NCBI RefSeq assembly: GCF_036248255.1
Contig: NZ_CP109178.1
Location: 7,445,001-7,509,000, forward strand
Direction: 5' to 3'
DNA length: 64,000 nucleotides
Origin: Streptomyces sp. NBC_01717
GTDB taxonomy: Bacteria; Actinomycetota; Actinomycetes; Streptomycetales; Streptomycetaceae
The notes under the pieces were generated by a model, which did not search any database, was not told the DNA's origin, and was given only the letters and a program-made list of their open reading frames with translations. The translations under genes were made by a program, and so were the position numbers. This document shows, one piece after another, positions 19,025 to 27,205 of this stretch (positions are counted from its first letter, which is position 1; every line of letters starts with the position of its first letter).

Positions 19025-19573
19025 ATGACGCTTCTCGCAGACGCCGCCGCGCAGGCTCCCACGGCCGTGGTCCACGCCCTGTACCCCCTCGTCAGTGCCG
19101 AGGCGACGGCCGAGGCGAGCGACGCGGCGGCGGGCGCGGCCGTCGAACCCGCCGATCTCGAACAGGCTGTCTGGCTGCGGCTGCTGGAGCTGCTCGCGGA
19201 TCAGCGACCGCCGGCGGACCCGGCGCGCTGGGTCCGCGACACCGTACGGGCGGAGGTGCGCCGGGCCCGCCGTACCGCCCGGCGCGAACGTCCGTACGCC
19301 GACGAGCCCACCGCGGATCCTGCCCGCTGCCCCGAGCGTTTGGCGGTCGGCGCCGACGAACGCAGGGCGCTGCACGCCGCGGTGGGCCGGCTGCCCGGTC
19401 GGTGCGCCGGGCTGCTCACCGCGATGCTCGCTCCGGGCGACCCCACCTACCGGGAGATCGCAGGGAAGTTGGGTATGTCACAAGGCAGTTTGGGTCCGAT
19501 CCGTTCCCGATGCCTTGGATGTCTGCGCAGAATGCTCGCTGCGGAGGTTGTCGTTCCTGAACTGCGGGGATAG
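19025..19573 (+). CDS. Short sigma-70-like protein with a region-4 helix-turn-helix
   Basis: A 182-residue protein. Its C-terminal part, LPGRCAGLLTAMLAPGDPTYREIAGKLGMSQGSLGPIRSRCLGCLRRML, is a recognisable sigma region 4 (YREIAGKLGMS..SLGPIRSRCL). The N-terminal part (LEQAVWLRLLELL..PADPARWVRDTVRAEVRRARR) keeps only a weak region-2 pattern and lacks the usual -10 binding signature. It may be a divergent ECF-like sigma factor or a sigma-like regulator. No anti-sigma gene is adjacent. I start at the ATG at 19025, although no ribosome site is obvious and a GTG lies a few codons upstream. Confidence 0.75.
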   Translation: MTLLADAAAQAPTAVVHALYPLVSAEATAEASDAAAGAAVEPADLEQAVWLRLLELLADQRPPADPARWVRDTVRAEVRRARRTARRERPYADEPTADPARCPERLAVGADERRALHAAVGRLPGRCAGLLTAMLAPGDPTYREIAGKLGMSQGSLGPIRSRCLGCLRRMLAAEVVVPELRG

Positions 19574-19620
19574 GAGCTGTTAGGCAACCGGCGGATCAGG
19601 TGAGCGGGAGGCATGCACAC

Positions 19621-20124
19621 ATGGGCATGAGTGTGATCATCTCGGCGGCGACGACAGAGGACGCCGAACAGATCTTGAAGCTCCAGTACCTCTGCTTTCA
19701 GAGCGAGGCGGAGCTGTACGGGAACTACCGGATCGACCCGCTTGTGCAGACCCTCGAATCGGTCCGTGACGAACTGACCGCGAACCTGGTGTTCGTGGCG
19801 CGGCTCGGGGACGAAGTCGTCGGCGCGGTACGCGGATCCAGCGATCCGGACGGCATCGGGCAGATAGCCAAGCTCTGCGTCCACCCCCGGCTCCAGGGGC
19901 ACGGGCTCGGCGCCCGGCTGCTGCGGGCCGCTGAGTCCGCGCTCGCGGACGAGCAGTCGGCCACCCGCTTCCGGCTGCACACCGGGCACCGCAGCGAGAC
20001 CAACCTGCGGCTCTACCGGCGGGCGGGTTACGCACCCGTGGGCAGCACCACCGGTGAGGACGGTGTCCGGCTCATCCAGCTGGAGAAGGACGCCGTCGCG
20101 CCGGCCTTCGTCGCCAGCGCCTGA
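19621..20124 (+). CDS. GNAT-family N-acetyltransferase
   Basis: A 167-residue single-domain acetyltransferase. The acetyl-CoA binding motif A is LCVHPRLQGHGLGARLL (about residues 84-100, Q/RxxGxG/A as QGHGLG), and motif B follows as TNLRLYRRAGYAPVG. The ATG at 19621 is chosen because GGGAGG (19606-19611) lies nine bases upstream; a GTG at 19600 and an ATG at 19627 are alternatives. The substrate is unknown. It stands alone, 47 bases after the sigma-like gene on the same strand. Confidence 0.9.
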   Translation: MGMSVIISAATTEDAEQILKLQYLCFQSEAELYGNYRIDPLVQTLESVRDELTANLVFVARLGDEVVGAVRGSSDPDGIGQIAKLCVHPRLQGHGLGARLLRAAESALADEQSATRFRLHTGHRSETNLRLYRRAGYAPVGSTTGEDGVRLIQLEKDAVAPAFVASA

Positions 20125-20142
20125 GCGGCGACGACGCGGACG

Positions 20143-20580
20143 TCACACGTTCTTGGCGCGACGCAGCCAGATCATCCCGGTGACCGGCAGGATCACCGGG
20201 ATGAACAGGTAGTCCCGGCCCAGGTACGACCAGACGGTGGCGTCCGCGAAGGCCGACGGCTCGACCAGGGTCCACGTACCGACGAGAAGGACGCCCGCGA
20301 GCTCGGCGGCGCAGCACACCAGCGCCGTCCTGCGCGCCTTCTCGCCCCCGCGGACCAGCGAGTAAGTGATGAAGCCGTACACCAGGGCGGCGACGGCCGA
20401 CAGCACGTAGGCGAGCGGCGCCCTGCCGAAGTCCAGGATCATCTGGACGATCGAGCGGGAGGCGGCCGCGACGGTGAACACCCCGTAGAACCAGACGAGT
20501 ACGCGGCCGGGGCCGGTCCCCAGCTCGAACCGGGCCTTCTGCCCGGATGCGGAACCGGATGTGGTGTCGGTCTCGGTCAC
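20143..20580 (-). CDS. Small integral membrane protein, four predicted TM helices
   Basis: A 145-residue protein with a short polar N-terminus and about four hydrophobic helices, including VLVWFYGVFTVAAASRSIVQMI and PLAYVLSAVAALVYGFITYSLV. No family with known function was recognised. The GTG at 20580 is preceded by GGGGAAG six bases upstream, and the start lies against the stop of the next gene upstream (20583), so the two membrane proteins form a coupled pair. A joint membrane role is inferred from this arrangement only. Confidence 0.8.
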   Translation of the reverse strand: MTETDTTSGSASGQKARFELGTGPGRVLVWFYGVFTVAAASRSIVQMILDFGRAPLAYVLSAVAALVYGFITYSLVRGGEKARRTALVCCAAELAGVLLVGTWTLVEPSAFADATVWSYLGRDYLFIPVILPVTGMIWLRRAKNV

Positions 20581-20582
20581 GG

Positions 20583-20942
20583 TCAGCTTCCCCAGATGTC
20601 GTAGAGCCGTACTTGCAGAACGGCCAGCACGACCGCGCCTGCCGCCACCGTCACCGAACCCCATCGGGTCCGCTCGGTCAGCGACAGGAAACCTGCCGCG
20701 GGCACGGCGGCGAACGCCCCGATCAGATAACAGATGAAGATCGTCATGCCCTGGTCCGGCCGCTCGCCCCGGGCAAGCTGCACGATCCCCACCACCAGCT
20801 GGGCCAGCGCCAGCAGCGACACCACGGCCATTCCGATGAAGTGCCAGTCCTTGGTCGGCTGGTCCCGGTAGGCGGCGAAACCGCACCAGGCGGCGAGGGC
20901 GAGCGCGGTCACGGAGACCGCGACCGTCAGGGCGTCAAGCAT
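20583..20942 (-). CDS. Small integral membrane protein, four predicted TM helices
   Basis: A 119-residue protein that is almost entirely membrane helices: residues about 4-22, 36-56, 67-85 and 95-110. It is the first gene of a two-gene unit with the membrane protein at 20143-20580. No conserved catalytic residues or known family were recognised. It is transcribed away from the HAD phosphatase gene, with 71 bases between the two starts. Confidence 0.8.
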   Translation of the reverse strand: MLDALTVAVSVTALALAAWCGFAAYRDQPTKDWHFIGMAVVSLLALAQLVVGIVQLARGERPDQGMTIFICYLIGAFAAVPAAGFLSLTERTRWGSVTVAAGAVVLAVLQVRLYDIWGS

Positions 20943-21013
20943 GAGCCGAGGGTATTACGGCCCAAACGGCCCCCTGCGTGCGCCCCCGTACCCGGGCGCT
21001 AGGGTCGGCGGAC

Positions 21014-21661
21014 ATGAAGATCCACGCCGAGGCCCTGCTGTTCGACAACGACGGAACGCTGCTCTCCTCCATCGAGTCCGTCCGCCGCTGCTGGACCAGG
21101 TGGGCGCAGGAGTACGGCGTCACGGCGGAGGATTTCTCCGGCATCGAACTGCACGGCCGTACGGCCGTCGAGATCATTGCCGAGCTGCTGCCCGCGGACC
21201 GGGTCGACGGGGCCCTGGCCCGTATCGAACAGCTGGAGGTCGAGGACGTCCCCGGCGGCGTCGTGGTGCTCCCCGGCACCAAGGAGCTGCTCGGTTCGCT
21301 GCCCGCACACCGCTGGGCCGTCGTCACCTCCGCCACCCGCCCGCTGGGCGAGGCGCGGCTGCGCGAGGCAGGCATCGACTTCCCGGTGATGATCGCCGCC
21401 GAGGACATCACCCGTGGCAAGCCGGACCCCGAGCCGTACCTCCTTGCGGCCCGTCGCCTCGGCGTCGACCCGGCCCGCTGCGTGGTCTTCGAGGACGCCC
21501 CCGCCGGGCTGCGGGCCGGACGGGCGGCTGGGATGACGACCGTGGCCTTGGCCACAACACACGAACGCGTCGAGCTGGTCGCCGACGCGGTCGTAACTGA
21601 TCTATCCGCCATAACCGTGCAGGTCACAGCCGCGGGAGTGGAAATCTCCACCGCGGACTGA
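21014..21661 (+). CDS. HAD-superfamily phosphatase (beta-phosphoglucomutase/GPP-like)
   Basis: A 215-residue haloacid-dehalogenase hydrolase with a helical cap between motifs I and II. Motif I is LLFDNDGTL (residues 9-17) with the nucleophile Asp and the second Asp separated by Asn; motif II is VVTSA, Lys of motif III is in RGKPDPEPYL, and motif IV is VVFEDAPAGLRAG. This pattern fits sugar- or glycerol-phosphate phosphatases and beta-phosphoglucomutases. The substrate is not predictable. The ATG at 21014 has an AGGG-type site nearby. Confidence 0.9.
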   Translation: MKIHAEALLFDNDGTLLSSIESVRRCWTRWAQEYGVTAEDFSGIELHGRTAVEIIAELLPADRVDGALARIEQLEVEDVPGGVVVLPGTKELLGSLPAHRWAVVTSATRPLGEARLREAGIDFPVMIAAEDITRGKPDPEPYLLAARRLGVDPARCVVFEDAPAGLRAGRAAGMTTVALATTHERVELVADAVVTDLSAITVQVTAAGVEISTAD

Positions 21662-21685
21662 ACCGGGCGGCACGGCGGTCCATGG

Positions 21686-21704
21686 CTGTCCGCTATACGG
21701 ACAG
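21686..21704. promoter_or_regulatory. Perfect palindrome upstream of the metNIQ leader, possible operator
   Basis: CTGTCCGctataCGGACAG: two 7-base arms around a 5-base AT-rich centre, 40 bases before the leader-peptide ATG. The position and symmetry suggest a dimeric regulator site. I do not recognise the regulator; the GNNNTATACGGA pattern resembles IclR-type sites, which is only a guess. Confidence 0.6.
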
Positions 21705-21743
21705 GCGGGCAGGCCGGAACATTACGTCTGTTTTACTTGGCGC

Positions 21744-21830
21744 ATGACCACGACGAGCAGCCGCACCCTTGCGACCGAGGCGATCACGACGCCCGGTGCT
21801 CGTTGTATGTGTCGAATGCGCGCCTTCTGA
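21744..21830 (+). CDS. Putative Cys/Met leader peptide upstream of metNIQ
   Basis: A 28-codon frame starting MTTTSSRTLATEA and ending GARCMCRMRAF before TGA. The codons near the stop include Cys-Met-Cys-Arg-Met, so ribosome speed would depend on charged cysteine and methionine tRNAs. It lies in the otherwise gene-free leader 204 bases before metN, a methionine-importer gene. No ribosome site is present, and an AT-richer TTTTACTT stretch lies about 8-15 bases before the ATG, so leaderless translation is possible. Control of metNIQ by translation-linked attenuation is inferred; the antiterminator structure was not worked out. Confidence 0.55.
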   Translation: MTTTSSRTLATEAITTPGARCMCRMRAF

Positions 21831-22034
21831 GGGCCCCCGCCTGAGCCTCGCGCCCCGAAGCGAGACCGAGCCCACGCCGTCCGCACCCAGCGGAACGAGC
21901 TGCTCCAGCACGTACCTGCCCCGGCCGACCGCCGCCGCAGCCGTGCCGAGACCCACCGGCCGAACACCCGAGTCCGAACAGTCTCTTCAGACGAATGCCC
22001 CGTGCCCGGCGGACACCGCGCCGTGCACTCGACA
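21831..22034 (+). other. Untranslated leader between the leader peptide and metN
   Basis: No gene or standard riboswitch consensus (S-box, SAM-IV) was recognised. A short hairpin CTCGC (21847-21851) against GCGAG, just after the leader-peptide stop, is the only obvious nearby structure. The stretch is expected to form the switching RNA if the leader peptide works by attenuation. Confidence 0.35.
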
Positions 22035-23125
<1,091 letters not shown>

Positions 23126-23129
<4 letters not shown>

Positions 23130-23797
23130 CCTGGTCCGAAATGCAGCCACTGCTGTCCCAGGGAACCGTCGACACCCTCTACATGGTGCTGTGGTCCGCG
23201 GTCGTCACCGTCCTCGTCGGGCTGCCGCTCGGTGTCCTGCTGGTCCTCACCGACAAGGGCGGACTGCTCCAGAACACCGTGGTGAACAAGGTCGTCGGCG
23301 TGATCGTGAACATCGGCCGCTCGCTGCCGTTCATCATCCTGCTGATCGCCCTGATCCCCTTCACCACCTGGGTCGTCGGAACCTTCATCGGCCCGACCGC
23401 GATGATCGTGCCGCTCGCCGTCGGCGCCATCCCGTTCTTCGCCCGGCTCGTCGAGACGGCCGTCCGCGAGGTCGACCACGGGCTCGTCGAAGCCGTCCAG
23501 TCGATGGGCGGATCCATCCCGACGATCGTGCGCAAGGTCCTGCTGCCGCAGGCTCTGCCGTCGCTCGTCTCCGCGGTCACCACCACCGTCATCGTGCTCA
23601 TCGGATACTCCGCGATGGCCGGCGCGGTCGGCGGCGAAGGGCTCGGCTCCAAGGCCGTTACCTACGGATTCCAGCGCTTCGACAACCAGTTCATGCTCAT
23701 CACCGTCGCGCTGCTGATCGTCATCGTGACCGTCGTCCAGCTGATCGGCGACGTGGCCGTGCGGCTGCTGGCCCGCCGGGGCCGCACCGCCTCCTGA
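23126..23797 (+). CDS. metI: Methionine ABC transporter permease
   Basis: A 223-residue inner-membrane permease with about five or six membrane helices. The EAA-type loop that contacts MetN is visible as LVEAVQSMGGSIPTIVRKVLLPQALPSLV around residues 125-153. The GTG start overlaps the metN TGA. It is followed after 74 bases by metQ. Length and motif order are normal for MetI. Confidence 0.94.
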
Positions 23798-23871
23798 GAC
23801 CTTCTCTCCGCTCACAAGCCCGAACTCCTTGTCCGGGCGCACCACCTCACCATCAGAAAGAGGCACTTTTC

Positions 23872-24738
23872 GTGCGTAAGAACATCAAGATCACCGCAGC
23901 TGCCGCCGCCACCGCCGCCCTCGCCTTCGGCCTCACCGCCTGCGGCACGTCGTCCGACCCGGCCTCCACGAGCGAGACCGGCGCCAAGGCCGACACCTCC
24001 AAGGCGCTCGTCGTCGCCGCGTCCCCGACGCCGCACGCCGACATCCTGAACTTCGTCAAGAAGAACCTGGCGGCCAAGGCGGGCCTCAAGCTGGAGGTCA
24101 AGGAGTTCACGGACTACGTCCTGCCGAACACCGCCACCGAGAACGGCCAGGTCGACGCCAACTTCTTCCAGCACGTGCCGTACCTCGACGACTTCAACAA
24201 GAAGAACAACACCCACATCGTCGCGGTCGCCAACGTGCACCTGGAGCCGCTCGGCCTCTACTCCAAGAAGGTCAAGGACCTGAAGGACATCAAGGCCGGC
24301 CAGACCATCGCCGTACCGAACGACACCACCAACGAGGGCCGTGCGCTGCAGCTCCTCGCCGCGAACGGACTGATCACCGTCAAGGACGGTGTCGGCACCA
24401 ACGCCAAGCTCAGCGACATCACGGACAAGAAGGGCCTGGAGTTCAAGGAGCTGGAGGCCGCAACCGTGCCCCGCGCCCTGAACGATGTCGACGCCGCCGT
24501 CATCAACGGCAACTACGCCATCGAGGCCAAGCTCCAGCCCGCCAAGGACGCCCTCGTGCTGGAGAAGGCGGAGAACAACCCGTACGCCAACATCCTCGCC
24601 GTGAAGGCGGGCAACGAGAAGGACGTCCGCGTCCAGAAGCTCGTGAAGCTCCTCCACTCCGACGAGGTCAAGAAGTTCATCGAGGACACCTACAAGGGCT
24701 CCGTCGTCCCGGCCTTCGGTCCCGTCGCCAAGTCCTGA
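23872..24738 (+). CDS. metQ: Methionine-binding lipoprotein (NlpA/MetQ family)
   Basis: A 288-residue solute-binding protein anchored outside the membrane. The lipobox LTAC has Cys24 as the lipidated residue after a hydrophobic signal. The family core reads VVAASPTPHADILNFVKKNL, then NTATENGQVDANFFQHVPYLDDFN and LGLYSKKVKDLKDIKAGQTIAVPND. The GTG at 23872 has AGAAAGAGG eight bases upstream. It delivers methionine to MetNI. A strong 16-bp hairpin ends the operon. Confidence 0.95.
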   Translation: MRKNIKITAAAAATAALAFGLTACGTSSDPASTSETGAKADTSKALVVAASPTPHADILNFVKKNLAAKAGLKLEVKEFTDYVLPNTATENGQVDANFFQHVPYLDDFNKKNNTHIVAVANVHLEPLGLYSKKVKDLKDIKAGQTIAVPNDTTNEGRALQLLAANGLITVKDGVGTNAKLSDITDKKGLEFKELEAATVPRALNDVDAAVINGNYAIEAKLQPAKDALVLEKAENNPYANILAVKAGNEKDVRVQKLVKLLHSDEVKKFIEDTYKGSVVPAFGPVAKS

Positions 24739-24762
24739 CCCCCGTACCGCATCCGCGTGGCC

Positions 24763-24797
24763 GAGCCCCGCGCACCCCACCGGGGTGTGCGGGGCTC
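24763..24797 (+). terminator. Terminator of the metNIQ operon
   Basis: GAGCCCCGCGCACCCC (24763-24778) pairs with 24782-24797 with a single G-T wobble and a 3-base loop, 24 bases after the metQ stop. Confidence 0.85.
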
Positions 24798-24879
24798 CGC
24801 CGTGCGCACCCGGCCATGCACAACGTCCGCCCGATGCTGCATGCTGTGCCTTTACACGGTCTTCGGCATGGAGCTGCGC

Positions 24880-25518
24880 ATGACTTCCACCTTTCCGTCC
24901 ATCTCCATCAGCACGGATCGGTTGGTGCTGCGCCCGTTCGACATGACGGACGTCCCCGCGTACATCGAGATGATGAACGACGAACTCGTCACCGCCTGGA
25001 CGGAGGCGCCCCACCCCTACACCCAGGTCGACGCGGAACGCTGGGTCCGCCGGATCGCCCCCGCGCAGCGCACCAGCGGTGACGGGATCGTCTTCGCCGT
25101 CACCGAGTTCCTCACCCAGCGCCTCGTCGGCTCGGTGCGGCTCCGGAACACCGACTGGCGCACCCTCGCCACCGAAGCCGCGTACATCACCGCTCCCTGG
25201 GCCCGAGGCGAGGGATACGCCACCGAGTCCCTGCTCGCCGTCGCCCAGTGGCTCTTCCGCGACCAGCGCTTCGAACGCATCGAACTGCGCACCGCCGCCG
25301 ACAACACCGCCTCCCAGCAGGTCGCCCAGAAACTCGGCTGCATCAGCGAGGGGGTCCTTCGCAACGCCCGAATAGCGAGGACCCAGACCGAGGACGGCGG
25401 CTGGACCGACATCAGGACCGATCTGATCGTCTGGGGACTGCTTCCCGAGGACCTCGAAGGAGTCGCCGAGCAGCTGGCCGACGCAGGCGGATACGGCACC
25501 TACAGCGACTGGAACTGA
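24880..25518 (+). CDS. GNAT acetyltransferase, RimJ/RimL-like
   Basis: A 212-residue acetyltransferase of the RimJ/RimL type. It opens with the characteristic STDRLVLRPFDMTDVPAYIEMMND (about residues 11-34), and the acetyl-CoA site is ITAPWARGEGYATESLLAVAQWLF, followed by LRTAADNTASQQVAQKLGCISEG. These enzymes acetylate protein N-termini or small amines; the target is unknown. The ATG at 24880 is preferred because GGAG lies six bases before it; an ATG at 24868 is in frame. Confidence 0.9.
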   Translation: MTSTFPSISISTDRLVLRPFDMTDVPAYIEMMNDELVTAWTEAPHPYTQVDAERWVRRIAPAQRTSGDGIVFAVTEFLTQRLVGSVRLRNTDWRTLATEAAYITAPWARGEGYATESLLAVAQWLFRDQRFERIELRTAADNTASQQVAQKLGCISEGVLRNARIARTQTEDGGWTDIRTDLIVWGLLPEDLEGVAEQLADAGGYGTYSDWN

Positions 25519-25636
25519 CGCCGGAACCGACGTCGGGGACCGCACCGGTCCGGACCGGTCGGGGACCAGGTACTCTCACCCTGCCCGCCGCTCGTGGGCA
25601 GCCCCACCTGCGACAACTCCAGGAGACTGACGAAAG

Positions 25637-26872
25637 ATGGCCGACCGGGTCACGGTGATCGGCTGGGACGGCTCGCCACTGACCGCAGCGGCCGGGGCCG
25701 CGCTCTCGGCCGCCACCCTCGTCGCGGGCGCCGCCCACCACCTCGCACTCCCCGAAGTCCCGGCAACCGCCGAACGGATCCGCCTCGGCTCCATCGACCT
25801 CGCCGCCCGCAGGATCGCCGGCCACCGCGGCAGCGCCGTGGTCCTCGCCGACGGCGACCCCGGCTTCTTCGGAGTCGTACGCAATCTCCGCGCACCCGAA
25901 CACGGCCTGGAAGTCGAAGTCGTGCCCGCCGTGTCCGCCGTCGCCACCGCGTTCGCCCGCGCCGGCATGCCCTGGGAGGACGCCCAGATCGTCGTCGCCC
26001 ACCCCCGCACCCTGCGCCGCGCCGTCAACGTCTGCCGGGCCCACCACAAGGTCGCCGTCCTCACCTCGCCCGGCGCGGGTCCGGCCGAACTCGCCCTGCT
26101 CCTCGAAGGCGTGCACCGCACCTTCGTCATCTGCGAGGAACTCGGCACCGCACGCGAACAGGTCACCGTCGTCACCTCCGACAAGGCCGCCGACCACGTC
26201 TGGCGCGACCCGAACGTCGTGATCGTCATCGGTGGCGGCCCCGAGCAGCAGTCCACCGGCACCGGCTCCTGGATCGCCGGCCGCCACCCCCAGGGCGTAC
26301 GCGGCTGGGCACTGCCCTCGGACGCCTACCCCGGCAGCGCGACGGACCCGGAAGGGGAGTCGAGCGAGGGCGAGTCCCCGGGGCTGCGGGCCGCCCAACT
26401 CGCCCGCCTCGGCCCGCGTACCGGCGACCTCGTCTGGGACATCGGCTCCGGCAGCGGAGCTCTTGCCGTGGAGGCCGCAGGGTTCGGTGCGGCGGTGCTG
26501 GCCGTCGACAGCGACCCGGACGCCTGCGCCCGGACGACGGCCGCGGCCCGGGCCTTCGGCGTACAGCTCCAGGTCGTCCAGGGCCGTGCCCCGCACGTGC
26601 TGGAGCGGCTGCCGGAGCCCGATGTCGTACGGATCGGTGGCGGCGGGGTCCCCGTCGTCACGGCTGTCGCCGACCGCAGGCCGGAACGGATCGTCACCCA
26701 TGCGTCGACCCGGGACGAGGCCGAGGCGCTCGGTGCGGCACTCGCCGAGAACGGCTACACCGTCGAGTGCGCCCTCCTCCAGTCCGTCGAACTCGACACG
26801 GCCGCATGGTCGGAGCGCGAACGCACGGTCGTGTTTCTGCTCTCAGCGCTGCGGTCGGACCTCGCCCCCTGA
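25637..26872 (+). CDS. cobL: Precorrin-6Y C5,15-methyltransferase (decarboxylating), CbiE-CbiT fusion
   Basis: A 411-residue fusion for cobalamin synthesis that methylates C5 and C15 and removes a carboxylate from ring C. The N-terminal CbiE-type tetrapyrrole methylase covers about residues 1-210 (VTVIGWDG, then VSAVATAFARAGMPWEDAQIV). The C-terminal CbiT-type methyltransferase covers about 240-405 with the SAM site LVWDIGSGSGALAVEAA. The ATG at 25637 follows a purine-rich AGGAGACTGACGAAAG. The next gene on the same strand encodes BluB and CobT domains, so this is a corrin neighbourhood. Confidence 0.94.
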   Translation: MADRVTVIGWDGSPLTAAAGAALSAATLVAGAAHHLALPEVPATAERIRLGSIDLAARRIAGHRGSAVVLADGDPGFFGVVRNLRAPEHGLEVEVVPAVSAVATAFARAGMPWEDAQIVVAHPRTLRRAVNVCRAHHKVAVLTSPGAGPAELALLLEGVHRTFVICEELGTAREQVTVVTSDKAADHVWRDPNVVIVIGGGPEQQSTGTGSWIAGRHPQGVRGWALPSDAYPGSATDPEGESSEGESPGLRAAQLARLGPRTGDLVWDIGSGSGALAVEAAGFGAAVLAVDSDPDACARTTAAARAFGVQLQVVQGRAPHVLERLPEPDVVRIGGGGVPVVTAVADRRPERIVTHASTRDEAEALGAALAENGYTVECALLQSVELDTAAWSERERTVVFLLSALRSDLAP

Positions 26873-27205
26873 CCCGGTCGGTGTGCGGCGCGGGGTAGGC
26901 TGGCCGATCGTTGTACCGCACCCGGTCGTTCGTCGCTTCGTTCGTCAATGTCCGGAAAAGGGGACCGTTTTGGACCCCGTTGTGGTACGGCGGACCCGGG
27001 GGGTGCGCAACGTGGCGCAGTCCACAGCGAGCCGTGGCGGAACTACCTGCCGCGGCGGCGAACGGCCGCGAGAATGATGCGTGTCCGCGACCGATTCGTG
27101 CCGCGCGGCGAGCCCGCTCGTTCTTCATGACGAGCACCGGCGTGCCGTGTTCGGGCGTCCCGGGCGAAGGGCCGAAGGAGCACTGACGATGGGCGAGGGG
27201 TACGC
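26873..27205 (+). other. Leader region upstream of the bluB-cobT fusion
   Basis: No gene with support was seen. I looked for a cobalamin riboswitch and did not find the B12 box (GCCACTG) or its partners. A -10-like TAGGCT lies at 26896-26901. A small interrupted inverted repeat, GGGGACC then GGACCCC, lies near 26960-26980. A promoter in this stretch is likely but not pinned down. Confidence 0.35.

Noticed and set aside
21831..22034. S-box or SAM-IV riboswitch before metN
   Set aside because: The conserved core sequences of these classes were not seen; the Cys/Met leader peptide is the better-supported control element.
26873..27205. Cobalamin riboswitch before the bluB-cobT gene
   Set aside because: The B12 box and conserved core were not found by eye; only generic hairpins are present.
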